Assembly (NCBI GenBank): GCA_002479255.1
Contig: DLMJ01000032.1
Coordinates: 1-64,000 of the forward strand
Reading direction: 5' to 3'
DNA from: Candidatus Binatus soli
GTDB lineage: Bacteria > Desulfobacterota > Binatia > Binatales > Binataceae
Length of the DNA stretch: 64,000 bases
This document shows, one piece after another, positions 51,042 to 60,819 of this stretch; positions within the stretch are counted from its first letter, which is position 1, and every line of letters starts with the position of its first letter. The position numbers and the translations under genes were made by a program. The notes beneath the pieces are model-generated. The model ran no database searches and was not told the origin of the DNA. It saw nothing but the letters and a program-made list of their open reading frames with translations.

Positions 51042-51088
51042 ACATTCCCGTCAAATCCGCTGCCGCGGAGACGCGCAGCCCGGCACTT

Positions 51089-52276
51089 TCACCGGTTAAA
51101 GTCCGCTGCGCGCATGGCTTGAAGGCCGGCGCCTTGGTCAGCAGCCCCGCCAGCCATAAGTATGTCGTCCTGGAACTTGCGCGCGATGCTGTCCCATGTG
51201 AATTTCGAGGCGACCTTGAGGCGCCCCCGCTCGCGCAGGCGGGCGACAAAATCGGGATTATCGAACAGTTCCGAAATGCGCCGGACGAATTCGTCCCGGT
51301 CGCGGGCGAAAAGAATATCTTCGCCATGTTTGAGCGAAAGGCCCTCGGCGGCTTTCTCCGTAGCCACGACCGGTATGCCCGCGGCCATCGCTTCGAGGAT
51401 CTTGAGCCTCGTCCCAGAGCCCGAGAAAATCGGCGCGACCGCGACGCCGCATGCTCCAACGAAGCCCGCAAAGTCCTCATAGGGAACCGCCCCGGCATTC
51501 CTGATCCACGGCTCGCAGTACGGAGCGCCGCCGCCGGTCAGCGCCAGCGTCGCCGACGGGTGCCTCTGCCGCAGCGCCGGCATCACAGACGTGACCAGGA
51601 AATCGATGGCCTCGCGATTAGGACCGTAGGCATAAAATCCGGCGAAGAGCAGCGTCTGGCTGTCGATCCCGTATTTCGCCCGCAGGCTCGCGATTGTTTG
51701 GCGATCGAGCGGTACAAATCGTTTGGTGTCGACACCGTTGGGCAGCAGTATCGGCGTTACGCCATAGAGCCGGGCAAAATGCGACTGATCGACTTCCGAA
51801 ACTGCGGTGACCAGGTCGGCATCGCGAACAACCTGCCTCTCGGCGAGGCGTGTCAGGAGCGCGACGGTCCGGCCGTTGCGCATCGAGCGCAGAAGATACT
51901 CGACGTTGTGGGAATGGTAAACGACTCTGGTTTGCGGAATCGCGCGCCGGATTCGCCGCAGCAGCATCCAATGATAAAACGCCCACGAGGCGCCTTCGAG
52001 AATCACCACATCCGGTTTCGCCCCGCGGATTTCCGCGACCATACGATTGACGAAGCCCGGAAGCCGAATGAGTCTTTCGCGGCGTGATTCGGACGCGCCT
52101 GCCAGCGTCACAACCTCCACGCCATCTGCGGTAACGAAGCGCCCGTCGTGGCGGCCGAGCTGTACCAGCACGCTGGAGTCGCTGATGAATTTCGCGAGGT
52201 TATAGCTGACGCTCGCGGCGCCACTCGCCGGCGGATAGGCCTCGTAGAAACAGAAAATCGCCACACGTCTGTTCAA
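51089..52276 (-). CDS. GT4-family glycosyltransferase
   Basis: A 395-aa GT-B enzyme. N-domain with VAIFCFYEAYPPASGAASVS and VYHSHNVEYLLRSMRNGRTV; C-domain with LLPNGVDTKRFVPLDRQ, LLFAGFYAYGPNREAIDFLV, VAVAPIFSGSGTRLKILEAM and AAGIPVVATEKAAEGL. Motifs follow the GT4 'sugar transferase with PBP1/TuaH/YpjH' type. The start is TTG 52276 or GTG 52264, since no ATG lies near the conserved first strand. The gene begins nine bases after the upstream PMT-like gene. Confidence 0.92.
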   Translation of the reverse strand: MNRRVAIFCFYEAYPPASGAASVSYNLAKFISDSSVLVQLGRHDGRFVTADGVEVVTLAGASESRRERLIRLPGFVNRMVAEIRGAKPDVVILEGASWAFYHWMLLRRIRRAIPQTRVVYHSHNVEYLLRSMRNGRTVALLTRLAERQVVRDADLVTAVSEVDQSHFARLYGVTPILLPNGVDTKRFVPLDRQTIASLRAKYGIDSQTLLFAGFYAYGPNREAIDFLVTSVMPALRQRHPSATLALTGGGAPYCEPWIRNAGAVPYEDFAGFVGACGVAVAPIFSGSGTRLKILEAMAAGIPVVATEKAAEGLSLKHGEDILFARDRDEFVRRISELFDNPDFVARLRERGRLKVASKFTWDSIARKFQDDILMAGGAADQGAGLQAMRAADFNR

Positions 52277-52284
52277 TTGCCCGC

Positions 52285-53739
52285 TTATCCCCTCATTTGT
52301 GAAACGACGGGCCGCACCGCCATAGCCGAATCGCGCACATCCGTTTCGGAGGAGCTGACTTCATCTGCTCGCCTTCCCAACCAGCCGATTCCGGCGAGCA
52401 TCGCAAGAAATGGAACCGCAGGGACTCGGAAGCGCGCATGTGCAGCCGGACTAGCGGCACACGCGAGCATCGCGAAAGCCACCCCCAACGGAATCAAGAT
52501 GCAGGCCGCCTCTATTTTTGAATTCCAATCAGTACGGAACAGCCCACGCGCCACTCCCGCCCAGACCAATAAGTTCAGCATCAGTTGCACCAGAACGAGG
52601 ATGGCCAAAACAGGCGAGTTCATGGTGCGCCGTATTCTCGTAGTGATGTCGAACGATGGCGCAAGGCCGAGCGGCCCCCCACCATTGGTTCCAAGCAGTT
52701 CATTCAACTCATTGCGGTCGGGCACGATCGCCACCAAAACGAGACCACGAACGGTAACGACCAGCGTGGCAAACGGATGCTCTGCAAAGGTCTTAAAACT
52801 TTGTCGTATCATCGCTTGGCTGAGCGTAAACGGTATCGCGGAAGGGTCCCCTTGCCAGCCGATTTCGTGCGCCAACTCGGTCGATGCCTCGCCAAACGAA
52901 CGATGCGTGGCGTAAGCCAGAACTCCCGCGGCGTTATAGTCGAAAATTGTAACAGCCGAATCGGTACTCATCGCGTTCACCCCGGCGACTCGCTGGTTCC
53001 TCGCCATCCAAGGCAACATTGCTGCAATCGGAATTGCGAACGCCAACACCGCGAGCACCAATGCGCGCGGCCAGGTGGCGCCTTTCATCAACAAGAACGG
53101 AAGCGGTGCAAACAGGGGCAGGAAAATACCGGTGGGCCGAATCATGGCCGCAGCGGCGAGCAGACCAGCGGCAGCAAAAACCTTGGCGGCGGTTACGGCG
53201 TTTAATTCATCTGCAATGATAGCCGAAAGCTGCAACAGAATGGCTCCGGTGAGCAGAAATTGAAACAGCGCTTCCGACATTATCATTGCGCCGTAAACGA
53301 TCGAGGGTATGTCCGTTGCGAGAATGGCCGCGGCCGTGAGTCCGGCGCCAATCCCCCAACGCGCGCTGACGAACCAGCCGAGCCATATGCAAAGGGCGGC
53401 GCCGAGAAAAGCCTGGATCACAAGCACCGTGCGCAGGCCCGGCATCATCGCCACGAAGAAGGGATAGCCCGGAGGTCTCAAGATTTCGGCGCTGGCGCAG
53501 TGTCCATTGTCGAATTTCGCGAATCCGCAGCCATGCTGAATACCCTGAGCAAGCGGTATATAGTCCGCCGCGTCCCAAGCGCTCTGAAATTTCAGATCGC
53601 CTCGCGCGAGCGGTGCGAGTCGGATGAAGAGCGCGGCTATCCCGATCAGCACCAGCCATACCGTTTGACGCCGAGGTATCATGCGGCGCAGATCGTCGGG
53701 CTGGTCCCTGGTCGCGACGGCTAAAGAGATTCTGTTCAC
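52285..53739 (-). CDS. PMT/ArnT-type membrane glycosyltransferase
   Basis: A 484-aa GT-C protein with roughly ten membrane segments. After the first helix (VWLVLIGIAALFIRLAPLA) comes the outward loop SAWDAADYIPLAQGIQHGCG, then LRPPGYPFFVAMM, the usual first-loop pattern with an acidic catalytic residue. Further helices include GLTAAAILATDIPSIVYGAM and LVLAVLAFAIPIAAMLPWMA. It would move a sugar from polyprenyl phosphate onto the growing glycan or another acceptor on the periplasmic side. It starts at GTG 53739, overlapping the GT4 gene before it (GTGA). Confidence 0.88.
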   Translation of the reverse strand: MNRISLAVATRDQPDDLRRMIPRRQTVWLVLIGIAALFIRLAPLARGDLKFQSAWDAADYIPLAQGIQHGCGFAKFDNGHCASAEILRPPGYPFFVAMMPGLRTVLVIQAFLGAALCIWLGWFVSARWGIGAGLTAAAILATDIPSIVYGAMIMSEALFQFLLTGAILLQLSAIIADELNAVTAAKVFAAAGLLAAAAMIRPTGIFLPLFAPLPFLLMKGATWPRALVLAVLAFAIPIAAMLPWMARNQRVAGVNAMSTDSAVTIFDYNAAGVLAYATHRSFGEASTELAHEIGWQGDPSAIPFTLSQAMIRQSFKTFAEHPFATLVVTVRGLVLVAIVPDRNELNELLGTNGGGPLGLAPSFDITTRIRRTMNSPVLAILVLVQLMLNLLVWAGVARGLFRTDWNSKIEAACILIPLGVAFAMLACAASPAAHARFRVPAVPFLAMLAGIGWLGRRADEVSSSETDVRDSAMAVRPVVSQMRG

Positions 53740-55013
53740 GTGACTGGCTGTAACGCGTGGTCCGCTCCGTCGCCGGCGGTTGCAGCGCTCGCCGGCAAAT
53801 TGGATCGGGCCAGGAACTTATCGACAATCGTCCGCAGGTCGCGCATGAAGCGCTCGGCGGAAAACTTTTCGGCCTGCTGCCTCAGATGTTCCAAAAGGCT
53901 TGCCTGCAACGCCGGCCGGCTGAGCAGCGCGTAGATCTTCTCCACAGCGTCATCGTCGCCACGGTAGAGCAAGGCGTCGTGGTCAAGAATGTCTGCCGGT
54001 CCGCCCTCCGCCGGAGCAAACGTGATGCATCCGGCCTTGACCATCTCGGCGACCGCGATGCCGAATCCCTCGCCTTCTGCTCCATGGATGCCATAGCGAC
54101 ATGACTTCAAGATTTCCTGTTTGCGCTGCTCGGAAACAGAACCTTCCAGAATAACCCAAGGCAAGCTGCGTGCGAGCGCCTGAAGTTTGCGCTCATATTT
54201 ATTCGTGCCGAAACCCCCAATCATGCGGAGTCGCACTTGATAACCGCGAGCGCGAACCCTTGCGAGGATCTCGAACACCTGCTCAAGACGCTTTTCCTCC
54301 GAGATTCTGCCAATGCAAGCGAAATCGTCATTACGACTCTCGAAGGGCGCGTCTGCGAATCCACTTGGAACCGGAGGGTAGAGCACCGGGCATTTTACGT
54401 GGTGCTTGCGCTCGATAACCGAGGCTACCCAACGCGAGTTGGCGAGCGGAACGTCTTCGCCCGAAAATAAATCCCGCCCCGAGGGGCTTGAAATGCGATG
54501 TGCCAGCCATAGATAGATAGCGCGCACGGGCGCGACCCGATGGAACAAGCCCTGGAAACCGCGCGGCCTCGGAGCGAAGCGGGTCTGCAATTCCTCGTCG
54601 CAGGACAAATCGAGCAGATGAATAGCGGGAACGCCGCAATCGCATGGGTTGTAAGCGCTAAACAAAACGTCATACTCAGATGCGACTCGGCGTATTGCTC
54701 TCTCGAACAAAGCGCCACGGATAGCCGCTCCACTGCGAATTCTCAGCAGTATGCGGGGTATCGGTAACTGTCGAAGCTTGACTTCCTCCTCACGAACTGC
54801 GGTTCCGTAGAACGAATTCATGGCTACGAGATCAATCGCGCTGGTCGTCACGATAGATACGTCGAAGTCGCGCTTGAGCGCCTCCGCTCCCCACATCACC
54901 ACGGCTTCCGATCCTCCGCGGCCCATTCTGGGATGGGTGATAGCCACGGAAATTCTTCGCGGCTCGAACGCGTTTGGCGGGAGATCGCGCTCGTTTCTGA
55001 TGAGCCTATTCAA
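53736..55013 (-). CDS. GT4-family glycosyltransferase
   Basis: A 425-aa transferase. N-domain begins at about residue 20 with RISVAITHPRMGRGGSEAVV; the C-domain has FACIGRISEEKRLEQVFEIL, RMIGGFGTNKYERKLQALA and SCRYGIHGAEGEGFGIAVAE with MVKAGCITFAPAEGGP (donor acidic pair). The start is a TTG overlapping the upstream GT2 stop by 8 bases. The pattern is like ALG11/mannosyltransferase-type GT4 enzymes, but the donor is not clear. Confidence 0.9.
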   Translation of the reverse strand: MNRLIRNERDLPPNAFEPRRISVAITHPRMGRGGSEAVVMWGAEALKRDFDVSIVTTSAIDLVAMNSFYGTAVREEEVKLRQLPIPRILLRIRSGAAIRGALFERAIRRVASEYDVLFSAYNPCDCGVPAIHLLDLSCDEELQTRFAPRPRGFQGLFHRVAPVRAIYLWLAHRISSPSGRDLFSGEDVPLANSRWVASVIERKHHVKCPVLYPPVPSGFADAPFESRNDDFACIGRISEEKRLEQVFEILARVRARGYQVRLRMIGGFGTNKYERKLQALARSLPWVILEGSVSEQRKQEILKSCRYGIHGAEGEGFGIAVAEMVKAGCITFAPAEGGPADILDHDALLYRGDDDAVEKIYALLSRPALQASLLEHLRQQAEKFSAERFMRDLRTIVDKFLARSNLPASAATAGDGADHALQPVT

Positions 55014-56001
55014 CGAACAGCAGATCCTTAAGCGCGGTCAAGGCCCCGCTGGAGAAGCGGTGATAGCGCAAAGTCAACAACTCTCTCGCGATGATTGGGA
55101 TGCGTGATACTCGATTGGCCGGCAGGCACCTCCGCGCCCGCCAATGACGCAGCACAGCGCTTCGTATGCCCGGAGTAATCGGCCGAGCGTGGGAATCAAT
55201 CGTTTCGAGTCGTTCGCTAACTGCTGCAAAGAGGGGCGTCCACGATCTCTCTTTGCGTTGGGCGAAAAACCCAGCGAGAAATGCCGCGGTCGAGCGATGT
55301 CCCCCCGCTCCGGTGGCTTGTCCCGGATGCTGTCTGTAGGCAAGCAGCGGTCTGTTAATGCAAATGATCCCGCCCATCCCGGAATAGACGAGAGTCCATG
55401 CAATGAAAACGTCCTGTCCGCTGGTTTGAAACAGATCGCCGTCCGGCAGCGGCAGGATTATAGACTTCAACGCAGACCTGAACGCCATGCAGTTACCGAG
55501 AATCGGGACCGACCGCTTGAATGTCTTGCCGGCAGCCATTTTGCGCTGTAACCGGGGGCTGGGCGCAAATCGGAACTCCTTCCAGAGGCGGCGGTCCAAA
55601 AGCCCCATCTCCTCATTCGCAACGTCAGCATCGCACAGCGCAACAGCAGCTGCTGGCCACTCTGTCATAGCCCGTTCCATGGCGGCCACTTTTGCCGGAT
55701 ACCAGACGTCGTCGCAGTCGCTGAGGAAGATGATGTCGCCTGTGCATTCGCTGATCGCGCGCTCGAAGTTTTTGGTAACGCCGAGGTTTCGTTGGTTAAT
55801 GGAAAGCCGCACCGGAAACGGGGCGCGAGCAGCGAACTCACGCACGACCTCGACCGTGCGATCGGTCGAGGCGTTGTCGCTGACCACCAACTCGTCGGGG
55901 AGTCGCGTCTGGCCGATGAAGCTATCGAGCTGCTCCTGGATGAAGCGTTCGCCGTTGTACACCGCCATCGCGATTGAGATGCTCGTCCTCTTACCCTGCA
56001 T
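55006..56001 (-). CDS. GT2-family glycosyltransferase (duplicate A)
   Basis: A 331-aa GT-A enzyme. SISIAMAVYNGERFIQEQLD, ELVVSDNASTDRTVEVVREF and GDIIFLSDCDDVWYPAKVAA (metal-binding DCDD) are clear. It is strikingly similar along its whole length to the protein at 60820-61803, including the C-terminal pattern RHWRAR...LP...ELLTLRYHRFSSGALTALKDLLFVE, cut here into shorter pieces in the comparison. The two are recent paralogues. The ATG at 56001 is preferred over a TTG at 56037. It probably adds rhamnose or another sugar; family knowledge only. Confidence 0.92.
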   Translation of the reverse strand: MQGKRTSISIAMAVYNGERFIQEQLDSFIGQTRLPDELVVSDNASTDRTVEVVREFAARAPFPVRLSINQRNLGVTKNFERAISECTGDIIFLSDCDDVWYPAKVAAMERAMTEWPAAAVALCDADVANEEMGLLDRRLWKEFRFAPSPRLQRKMAAGKTFKRSVPILGNCMAFRSALKSIILPLPDGDLFQTSGQDVFIAWTLVYSGMGGIICINRPLLAYRQHPGQATGAGGHRSTAAFLAGFFAQRKERSWTPLFAAVSERLETIDSHARPITPGIRSAVLRHWRARRCLPANRVSRIPIIARELLTLRYHRFSSGALTALKDLLFVE

Positions 56002-56026
56002 CGCCGTGGCTGAAGAAGCTATGGAT

Positions 56027-57022
56027 TCACCGGCCAAGCAAAAGCCCCGATAGGCCTTCGCTACCTCGCCGCTCCAGCCGCCTTAGAGCCGGCGCCATTC
56101 GTTTGGGAGACAAGCTGTATCCTACAATCCATACGCTGTAAGCGAGCCTTCGCCGCAAGTTCCAGTACGGCTGCCGCCAGGTGGCAGATACCGCCCGGTA
56201 CATTAGCGGAAATAGTTTGTCATCCCATGGATGGTCCGCCGGGCTTTCGCGAAGAGACGTTATCCGGCCAACCCAGTGCGGAGGGTACCTGCCGAGCCAT
56301 TGCTCCAGGGACCCGGTCTCGCCGCGGGTCAGCTCGTGCAAGGACGCATGAAGATTGAAATCACCCAAGATACCTCGTCTGATTTCAACTAAAGAATCTG
56401 GATTGCCCCCCGCATTGTGTCCGTGGATCCTATACTTGCCGAGAGCGTTGTCCAAATAGACGACTTCGCCAAGCACCGAACTCAAAATTGTCAAAAAGGC
56501 GTCCGCTGCAATCGCCCACTCCTTTTCCGGGATGGGCATTATTCGTTCCAGTATTTGCCTTGGAAATGCGTTCGCGCTCATGGGTGAATCTGCTGCGAAC
56601 GGACCAAGCCTTGCGGGTACCCGTGAACCCCCAACATACCTGCCCGAGGCCTCGCCTGATCCGTTGATTACTTCGAGAAGATACTGAATCCGCGCGACTC
56701 CTTCCCGCAGTTCCGTCAAAACCGTCTCGACCGCGCAAGGCAACAGAACGTCATCAGCGTCAAGGAATATGATCAGGTCGCCGCTAGAAGCCTCGAACCC
56801 GGCATTCAAGGCAGACCCTTGGCCACCGTTACACTTGTATACAGCCTTTACGCGTCGGTCGTAACTCTCGATCACTTCCCGGGAATTATCAGTCGAGCCG
56901 TCGTCAACGACGACAACTTCGCAATTCTGGTACGTCTGAGAGAGGGCGCTATCGATGGCTGCGCGCAGGAAGCGCGCATAGTTATAGTTATTTATGATGA
57001 CGCTGGCTCTTAGCCGTTCCAT
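56027..57022 (-). CDS. GT2-family glycosyltransferase
   Basis: A 331-aa GT-A transferase: RASVIINNYNYARFLRAAID, CEVVVVDDGSTDNSREVIES, GGQGSALNAGFEASSGDLII with FLDADDVLLPCAVE (DxD-type metal site). The C-terminal half contains VGRITSLRESPADHPW and a basic, possibly membrane-associated end (RRRLAYSVWIVGYSLSPKRM). Several ATGs (57040, 57022) and a TTG (57082) are possible starts. It is less related to the two duplicate GT2 proteins. Confidence 0.9.
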   Translation of the reverse strand: MERLRASVIINNYNYARFLRAAIDSALSQTYQNCEVVVVDDGSTDNSREVIESYDRRVKAVYKCNGGQGSALNAGFEASSGDLIIFLDADDVLLPCAVETVLTELREGVARIQYLLEVINGSGEASGRYVGGSRVPARLGPFAADSPMSANAFPRQILERIMPIPEKEWAIAADAFLTILSSVLGEVVYLDNALGKYRIHGHNAGGNPDSLVEIRRGILGDFNLHASLHELTRGETGSLEQWLGRYPPHWVGRITSLRESPADHPWDDKLFPLMYRAVSATWRQPYWNLRRRLAYSVWIVGYSLSPKRMAPALRRLERRGSEGLSGLLLGR

Positions 57023-57106
57023 CGATGGTAGCCCCGTCATACCGGAGGGTTGCCGGCGCTTTTGGTCTCTTTGCGCTGACAAACCCGCTCTATCATCGTG
57101 CAGGAC

Positions 57107-58009
57107 TCACATGCCACGGGAGGTGCGGGCAAACGCTGGACCGTTGATTTTTGCTTCTCGCAGGTCGACTTTCTCGGGACCGCCATACCGGTACGCGAAC
57201 CAAGCTCGGGCCCTTACCCCGTTAGCGCGCTGCCTGAACCGAATCCAGGCGGTGGACTGTCGACTGGTTCGCGGGCCTTTGACGAAAATCCGGAAGTTCT
57301 CGGGACCAATTCCTTCGAATCGAAGCCCTGCCGCTTCGAACAGCGGAATCGTCCTACCAGCGTATTTGAGGTTCGAGAGCAGATGAGTCGGATGGGACGG
57401 TCCAACATTCTCGAACGCTTCCACGATAAATGCGCGCCCGCCCGGCTTAAGGTATCGTGCGATATCCCGAATCAGTTCGGCGGGTGCGGGAACGTGTTCG
57501 AGAACATCATAACATACCACAACGTCGAAGCTCCCGGCGCTTAACTCTTCGACTTGGGACAACTGCACAGTGTGGTCGGAAAGTCCGCTATCGTCGATAA
57601 GCCTCCGGGCGAAAGTCGAGGTTGCATTTTCGAATTCGAAGCTCACGACCTTGACGTCCCGGTTGCGCGCCGCGATTTCACACGCGTCGAAACCGATTCC
57701 ATCGCCGAGGCATAGCACCCGCCCTCCCCCAGGAAGGAATTTGCCGACCTCGTCGGCGGTGGCTTCGCGAAGTTGCCTACGGCCAGGTCTGTAGTGGTAG
57801 GCGAGGAGCTCGTAGACGAAAGCGTCGGTCTGGCCGTAGAAGCTCTCCATCGCCGGGCTCCATACCCAGGGAGGACCGACTTGGAGGCGAACAAAGTCCT
57901 GGACAACATTGTATCCGATCACCAGCATCTCATTGGCGAGGCGCTCGCCGTCCGCGGCGCCACCATGATAGCGGCGCAGCATCGAGAGCATGTGTTCGTA
58001 AGGGTTCAC
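57107..58009 (-). CDS. SAM-dependent methyltransferase
   Basis: A 300-aa class I methyltransferase. SAM motif I GGGRVLCLGDGIGFDACEIA (about 92-111), VKVVSFEFENATSTFARRLI, FDVVVCYDVLEHVPAPAELI and YLKPGGRAFIVEAFENVGPS. The N-terminal 85 residues are helical (MLSMLRRYHGGAADGERLAN). It starts at GTG 58009 or ATG 57991. A sugar or lipid-linked intermediate is the likely substrate, inferred from the locus. Confidence 0.88.
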   Translation of the reverse strand: MNPYEHMLSMLRRYHGGAADGERLANEMLVIGYNVVQDFVRLQVGPPWVWSPAMESFYGQTDAFVYELLAYHYRPGRRQLREATADEVGKFLPGGGRVLCLGDGIGFDACEIAARNRDVKVVSFEFENATSTFARRLIDDSGLSDHTVQLSQVEELSAGSFDVVVCYDVLEHVPAPAELIRDIARYLKPGGRAFIVEAFENVGPSHPTHLLSNLKYAGRTIPLFEAAGLRFEGIGPENFRIFVKGPRTSRQSTAWIRFRQRANGVRARAWFAYRYGGPEKVDLREAKINGPAFARTSRGM

Positions 58010-58120
58010 GAAACTCTGCCTCCGATAGAGGCTATTTCGAGGCGTCCGGCGGATTCATGCGCCGCACGTCGTCGGCACCAATTGGCTGTCCAGTTGTTTT
58101 CGGTCATTCGGATGCGCCAA

Positions 58121-59623
58121 TTACGCAAAGGCGCTTTGCGGGCGGAATCGAAGGGTCGGGTACATGGCAGCGAAGATCAAAGATATTCCGATCAAGCACA
58201 ATGTCACCGATATAAATACACCAAGGGCACGAGGTATCCCGGCGGCTGGTAGCATCCACCACCAGACCGCTACAGTTCGTACGACCCGCCAAGATCCTTT
58301 TTCACGGTTCGGATTTTCGACCGTCCTGACGAGGTCCTTTACGTCGGTGTGGCGTGCATCGGATATTTCTCTGTAGGTAGCCCCCCAGATACGCACCAAA
58401 GGCGCCTCAGGCAGGGACCACTGTGACGCAGGGGGCACTCCGGCGACGGCTCTCTCCCAATAGATACGGTCGTATGCGGAAACCAAAGTTGGAGCATTGA
58501 CAACAAACCCAAGCAGGATCAGGATTGCGACCAACCTGCACCAGCTTGCCCCTAGCAATCCCGTCAAGGCCAGCAAGCCCGGCAGCGCAGGCATGAGAAG
58601 ACGGGGACCCCAGCACCAACCCCCGGCCCAATCACCCCATAGAGAATATAAACCCAGGTATGCGCCGAATACGCCGAAGATCAGTAGCGTGTCCACTCGT
58701 CTAAGCGCGGACCAACCGAGCCCGACTAAGGAAATAACTATTGGGCAATACCAAAACAAGCCCCTACCTGGACTGAGCAATAGCCCGCTAAGTCCGGCAG
58801 GCAAGTGAGCCAAACTGAAGTCGTTAGGCTGACCAAAGGCAAAAACGTGGCTAAATCGTGCAACATTGTAAGCGCAATATAAGACCAATCCCACACTGGT
58901 ACCGCACAGCGGCGCTAGCGCGGTCCGGAGTGAGTGCGTCTTAACAGCGGAGTGAGCGACCAGCAGCGGGCCTACGACAATGCCGCTTGGCTTGGCAAGT
59001 ACCGCAAGGGCCGCGAGAACAGAGGCGCCGTTTCTTTCATGCCGAGTTCCTCCTACTTCCAGGAAAATGGCCCAAACCGTCAATAAGGCCAAAAGAGGCT
59101 CGGCAAAGAACTCGCGCGCATATACCAGAGAGATCGTCCCGAACGCAAAACCCAACGCCGCAATGAGAGCGTTCTTGGCGGAAGCTCCCAGACGATAAGC
59201 AAGAAGAGCCGTTAAATAGCTCGTACCCGCGACTAACAACGGCGACAGTGTCAACGCACATACGCCCGCAACGAAATTCGCTGGAAGATGAAAAAGGCGA
59301 GCGATGAGAAGACCCGGTCCTACGAACGGGAGAGCAACGATGGAGAGCAAGGGGTACCACCCAGAGTAATAGTGACCATTTCGACCAAGAATACCGAACC
59401 AGGGAGGGACGGCGAAGCTCCCATTGGTCGAGAGGGACACGGATACAGCAAGCATCGACGCTCCGTCGATTGTCTGGATGACGGATGCCGAAAATGCCAG
59501 TAAAGTAAGAGCGACCCCGACACCTAGCTTAGCTGCGGACGATCTGAAGTGGTCATCCGTCTCGCTGGATGGCACTGCTTGAGCCGAGCCCTCGCGAGGC
59601 GGGAAAGCTCCCGTCGCTGCCAT
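58121..59623 (-). CDS. Multi-pass membrane protein, PMT-type glycosyltransferase
   Basis: A 500-aa membrane protein with about eleven hydrophobic segments. The first large loop has NGSFAVPPWFGILGRNGHYY, then SGWYPLLSIVALPFV, followed by ALGFAFGTISLVYAREFFAE. This follows GT39/GT83-type dolichyl- or polyprenyl-phosphate sugar transferases, but the acidic first-loop motif is less clear than in the protein at 52285. The ATG 59623 is one base after the stop of the upstream GT4 gene (TGA-G-ATG), which fixes the start. Confidence 0.8.
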   Translation of the reverse strand: MAATGAFPPREGSAQAVPSSETDDHFRSSAAKLGVGVALTLLAFSASVIQTIDGASMLAVSVSLSTNGSFAVPPWFGILGRNGHYYSGWYPLLSIVALPFVGPGLLIARLFHLPANFVAGVCALTLSPLLVAGTSYLTALLAYRLGASAKNALIAALGFAFGTISLVYAREFFAEPLLALLTVWAIFLEVGGTRHERNGASVLAALAVLAKPSGIVVGPLLVAHSAVKTHSLRTALAPLCGTSVGLVLYCAYNVARFSHVFAFGQPNDFSLAHLPAGLSGLLLSPGRGLFWYCPIVISLVGLGWSALRRVDTLLIFGVFGAYLGLYSLWGDWAGGWCWGPRLLMPALPGLLALTGLLGASWCRLVAILILLGFVVNAPTLVSAYDRIYWERAVAGVPPASQWSLPEAPLVRIWGATYREISDARHTDVKDLVRTVENPNREKGSWRVVRTVAVWWWMLPAAGIPRALGVFISVTLCLIGISLIFAAMYPTLRFRPQSAFA

Positions 59624-59624
59624 C

Positions 59625-60722
59625 TCACGCAAAGGAAACCGGTGCGCCTCCTTGCTGCACGACATCGTGAATGTATTGCTCCAGCGCCGCGCCGGAGCGC
59701 TCCCACGTGAAGGTGCGGACGAATGCTGTGCCGCGTTCCTGCAGTGTGCGTCTGAGTTCCCGGTTTTCAATCACGCGGCACAGGTTGTCCAAAAGTGACT
59801 TCTGGTCTCTCGGAGGACTAAGCAAGGCGGTCTCATTGTTAATGGCGTAATCACGGCAGCCGCCGCTATCCGTGCCCACAAAGACGCAGCCGCAGGCCAT
59901 GGCCTCGGCGGGAGGAAGACCCCAACCCTCCATCCAGCTAGCTCCCACATAAATCGAGTGCCCGTTATATATCTGCTCGACGAGGGTTTGCTGGCTTGGA
60001 TTTCGATGGTAAGTAATCCAGTTTGGGACATCGGGCCCTTTCGGATCTGTCCCGAACATGCTGATCGGGAGCGCAGGGTAACGCTGGTGAATCTGCTTGA
60101 GGACTGCGACCGCATCTGGAACCCCCTTCCAGTCGTGAGCATGCGACATGGTTGTGATGCTGGCCGGGCGATTCGCCGGCGGGTTCAGAACACGGAAATG
60201 GTCGTCGACAGCGTTGGGAATATGGTGGAGGCGGCCGGCTCCGAGAGTGACGCCAAGGTCATACAGCCATCGCGCGATGACCACCTTGTGAATGGGCATG
60301 AGCCACGTGGCATCAACACGATCCTTAGGTCCAGCCCATGTTTCGTAGTGCTGGATTAAATATAGTTTTGCGCCCTTGGACGCCGGGTACCCAAGCACAT
60401 GCTCAGCAGTCTGCCAGAAGGTTGCGAAAACCGCGTCCCCATCCGGAATAACGCCGGGCCGCAAATCATGCGTGAGGATCGCACGCACGTTAGGATGAAG
60501 TCGTGCCCATGGAACCAACGGCCTTTCAGTGAGATGGCGTACGCCGAGCCAAACGCGATTCTTGAGCTTTTGGACGAGTGTGGCCGCGGGATCCATTCTG
60601 TGCGGATGGACGATGCTGACGATATGGCCACCTTTGGCGAGATAGTTAGCATAGCCATATACTATTCTGAAGCCGCCGCGAGGCACGGGCGCGTAACCTG
60701 GCAGTATGAAAGTGATGCGCAT
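59625..60722 (-). CDS. GT4-family glycosyltransferase
   Basis: A 365-aa GT-B transferase of the rhamnan/WsaF-like or GT4 group. MRITFILPGYAPVPRGGFRI, VYGYANYLAKGGHIVSIVHP, LIQHYETWAGPKDRVDATWL, and in the C-domain VGASWMEGWGLPPAEAMACG with CVFVGTDSGGCRDYA. Such proteins often read 'f.lp......GG...v..ya..L...GH.V' and transfer rhamnose or a related deoxysugar. Coupled to the following PMT-like gene. Confidence 0.92.
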   Translation of the reverse strand: MRITFILPGYAPVPRGGFRIVYGYANYLAKGGHIVSIVHPHRMDPAATLVQKLKNRVWLGVRHLTERPLVPWARLHPNVRAILTHDLRPGVIPDGDAVFATFWQTAEHVLGYPASKGAKLYLIQHYETWAGPKDRVDATWLMPIHKVVIARWLYDLGVTLGAGRLHHIPNAVDDHFRVLNPPANRPASITTMSHAHDWKGVPDAVAVLKQIHQRYPALPISMFGTDPKGPDVPNWITYHRNPSQQTLVEQIYNGHSIYVGASWMEGWGLPPAEAMACGCVFVGTDSGGCRDYAINNETALLSPPRDQKSLLDNLCRVIENRELRRTLQERGTAFVRTFTWERSGAALEQYIHDVVQQGGAPVSFA

Positions 60723-60819
60723 CAGCTCAGACTATGCTGCGGATGGAGTGTAAGAAGGTGTGGGCGCCGGTGTGTTGGAATGATGGTTGTGATCGCCGCC
60801 ATCAGCAGCCTCAGTTGGC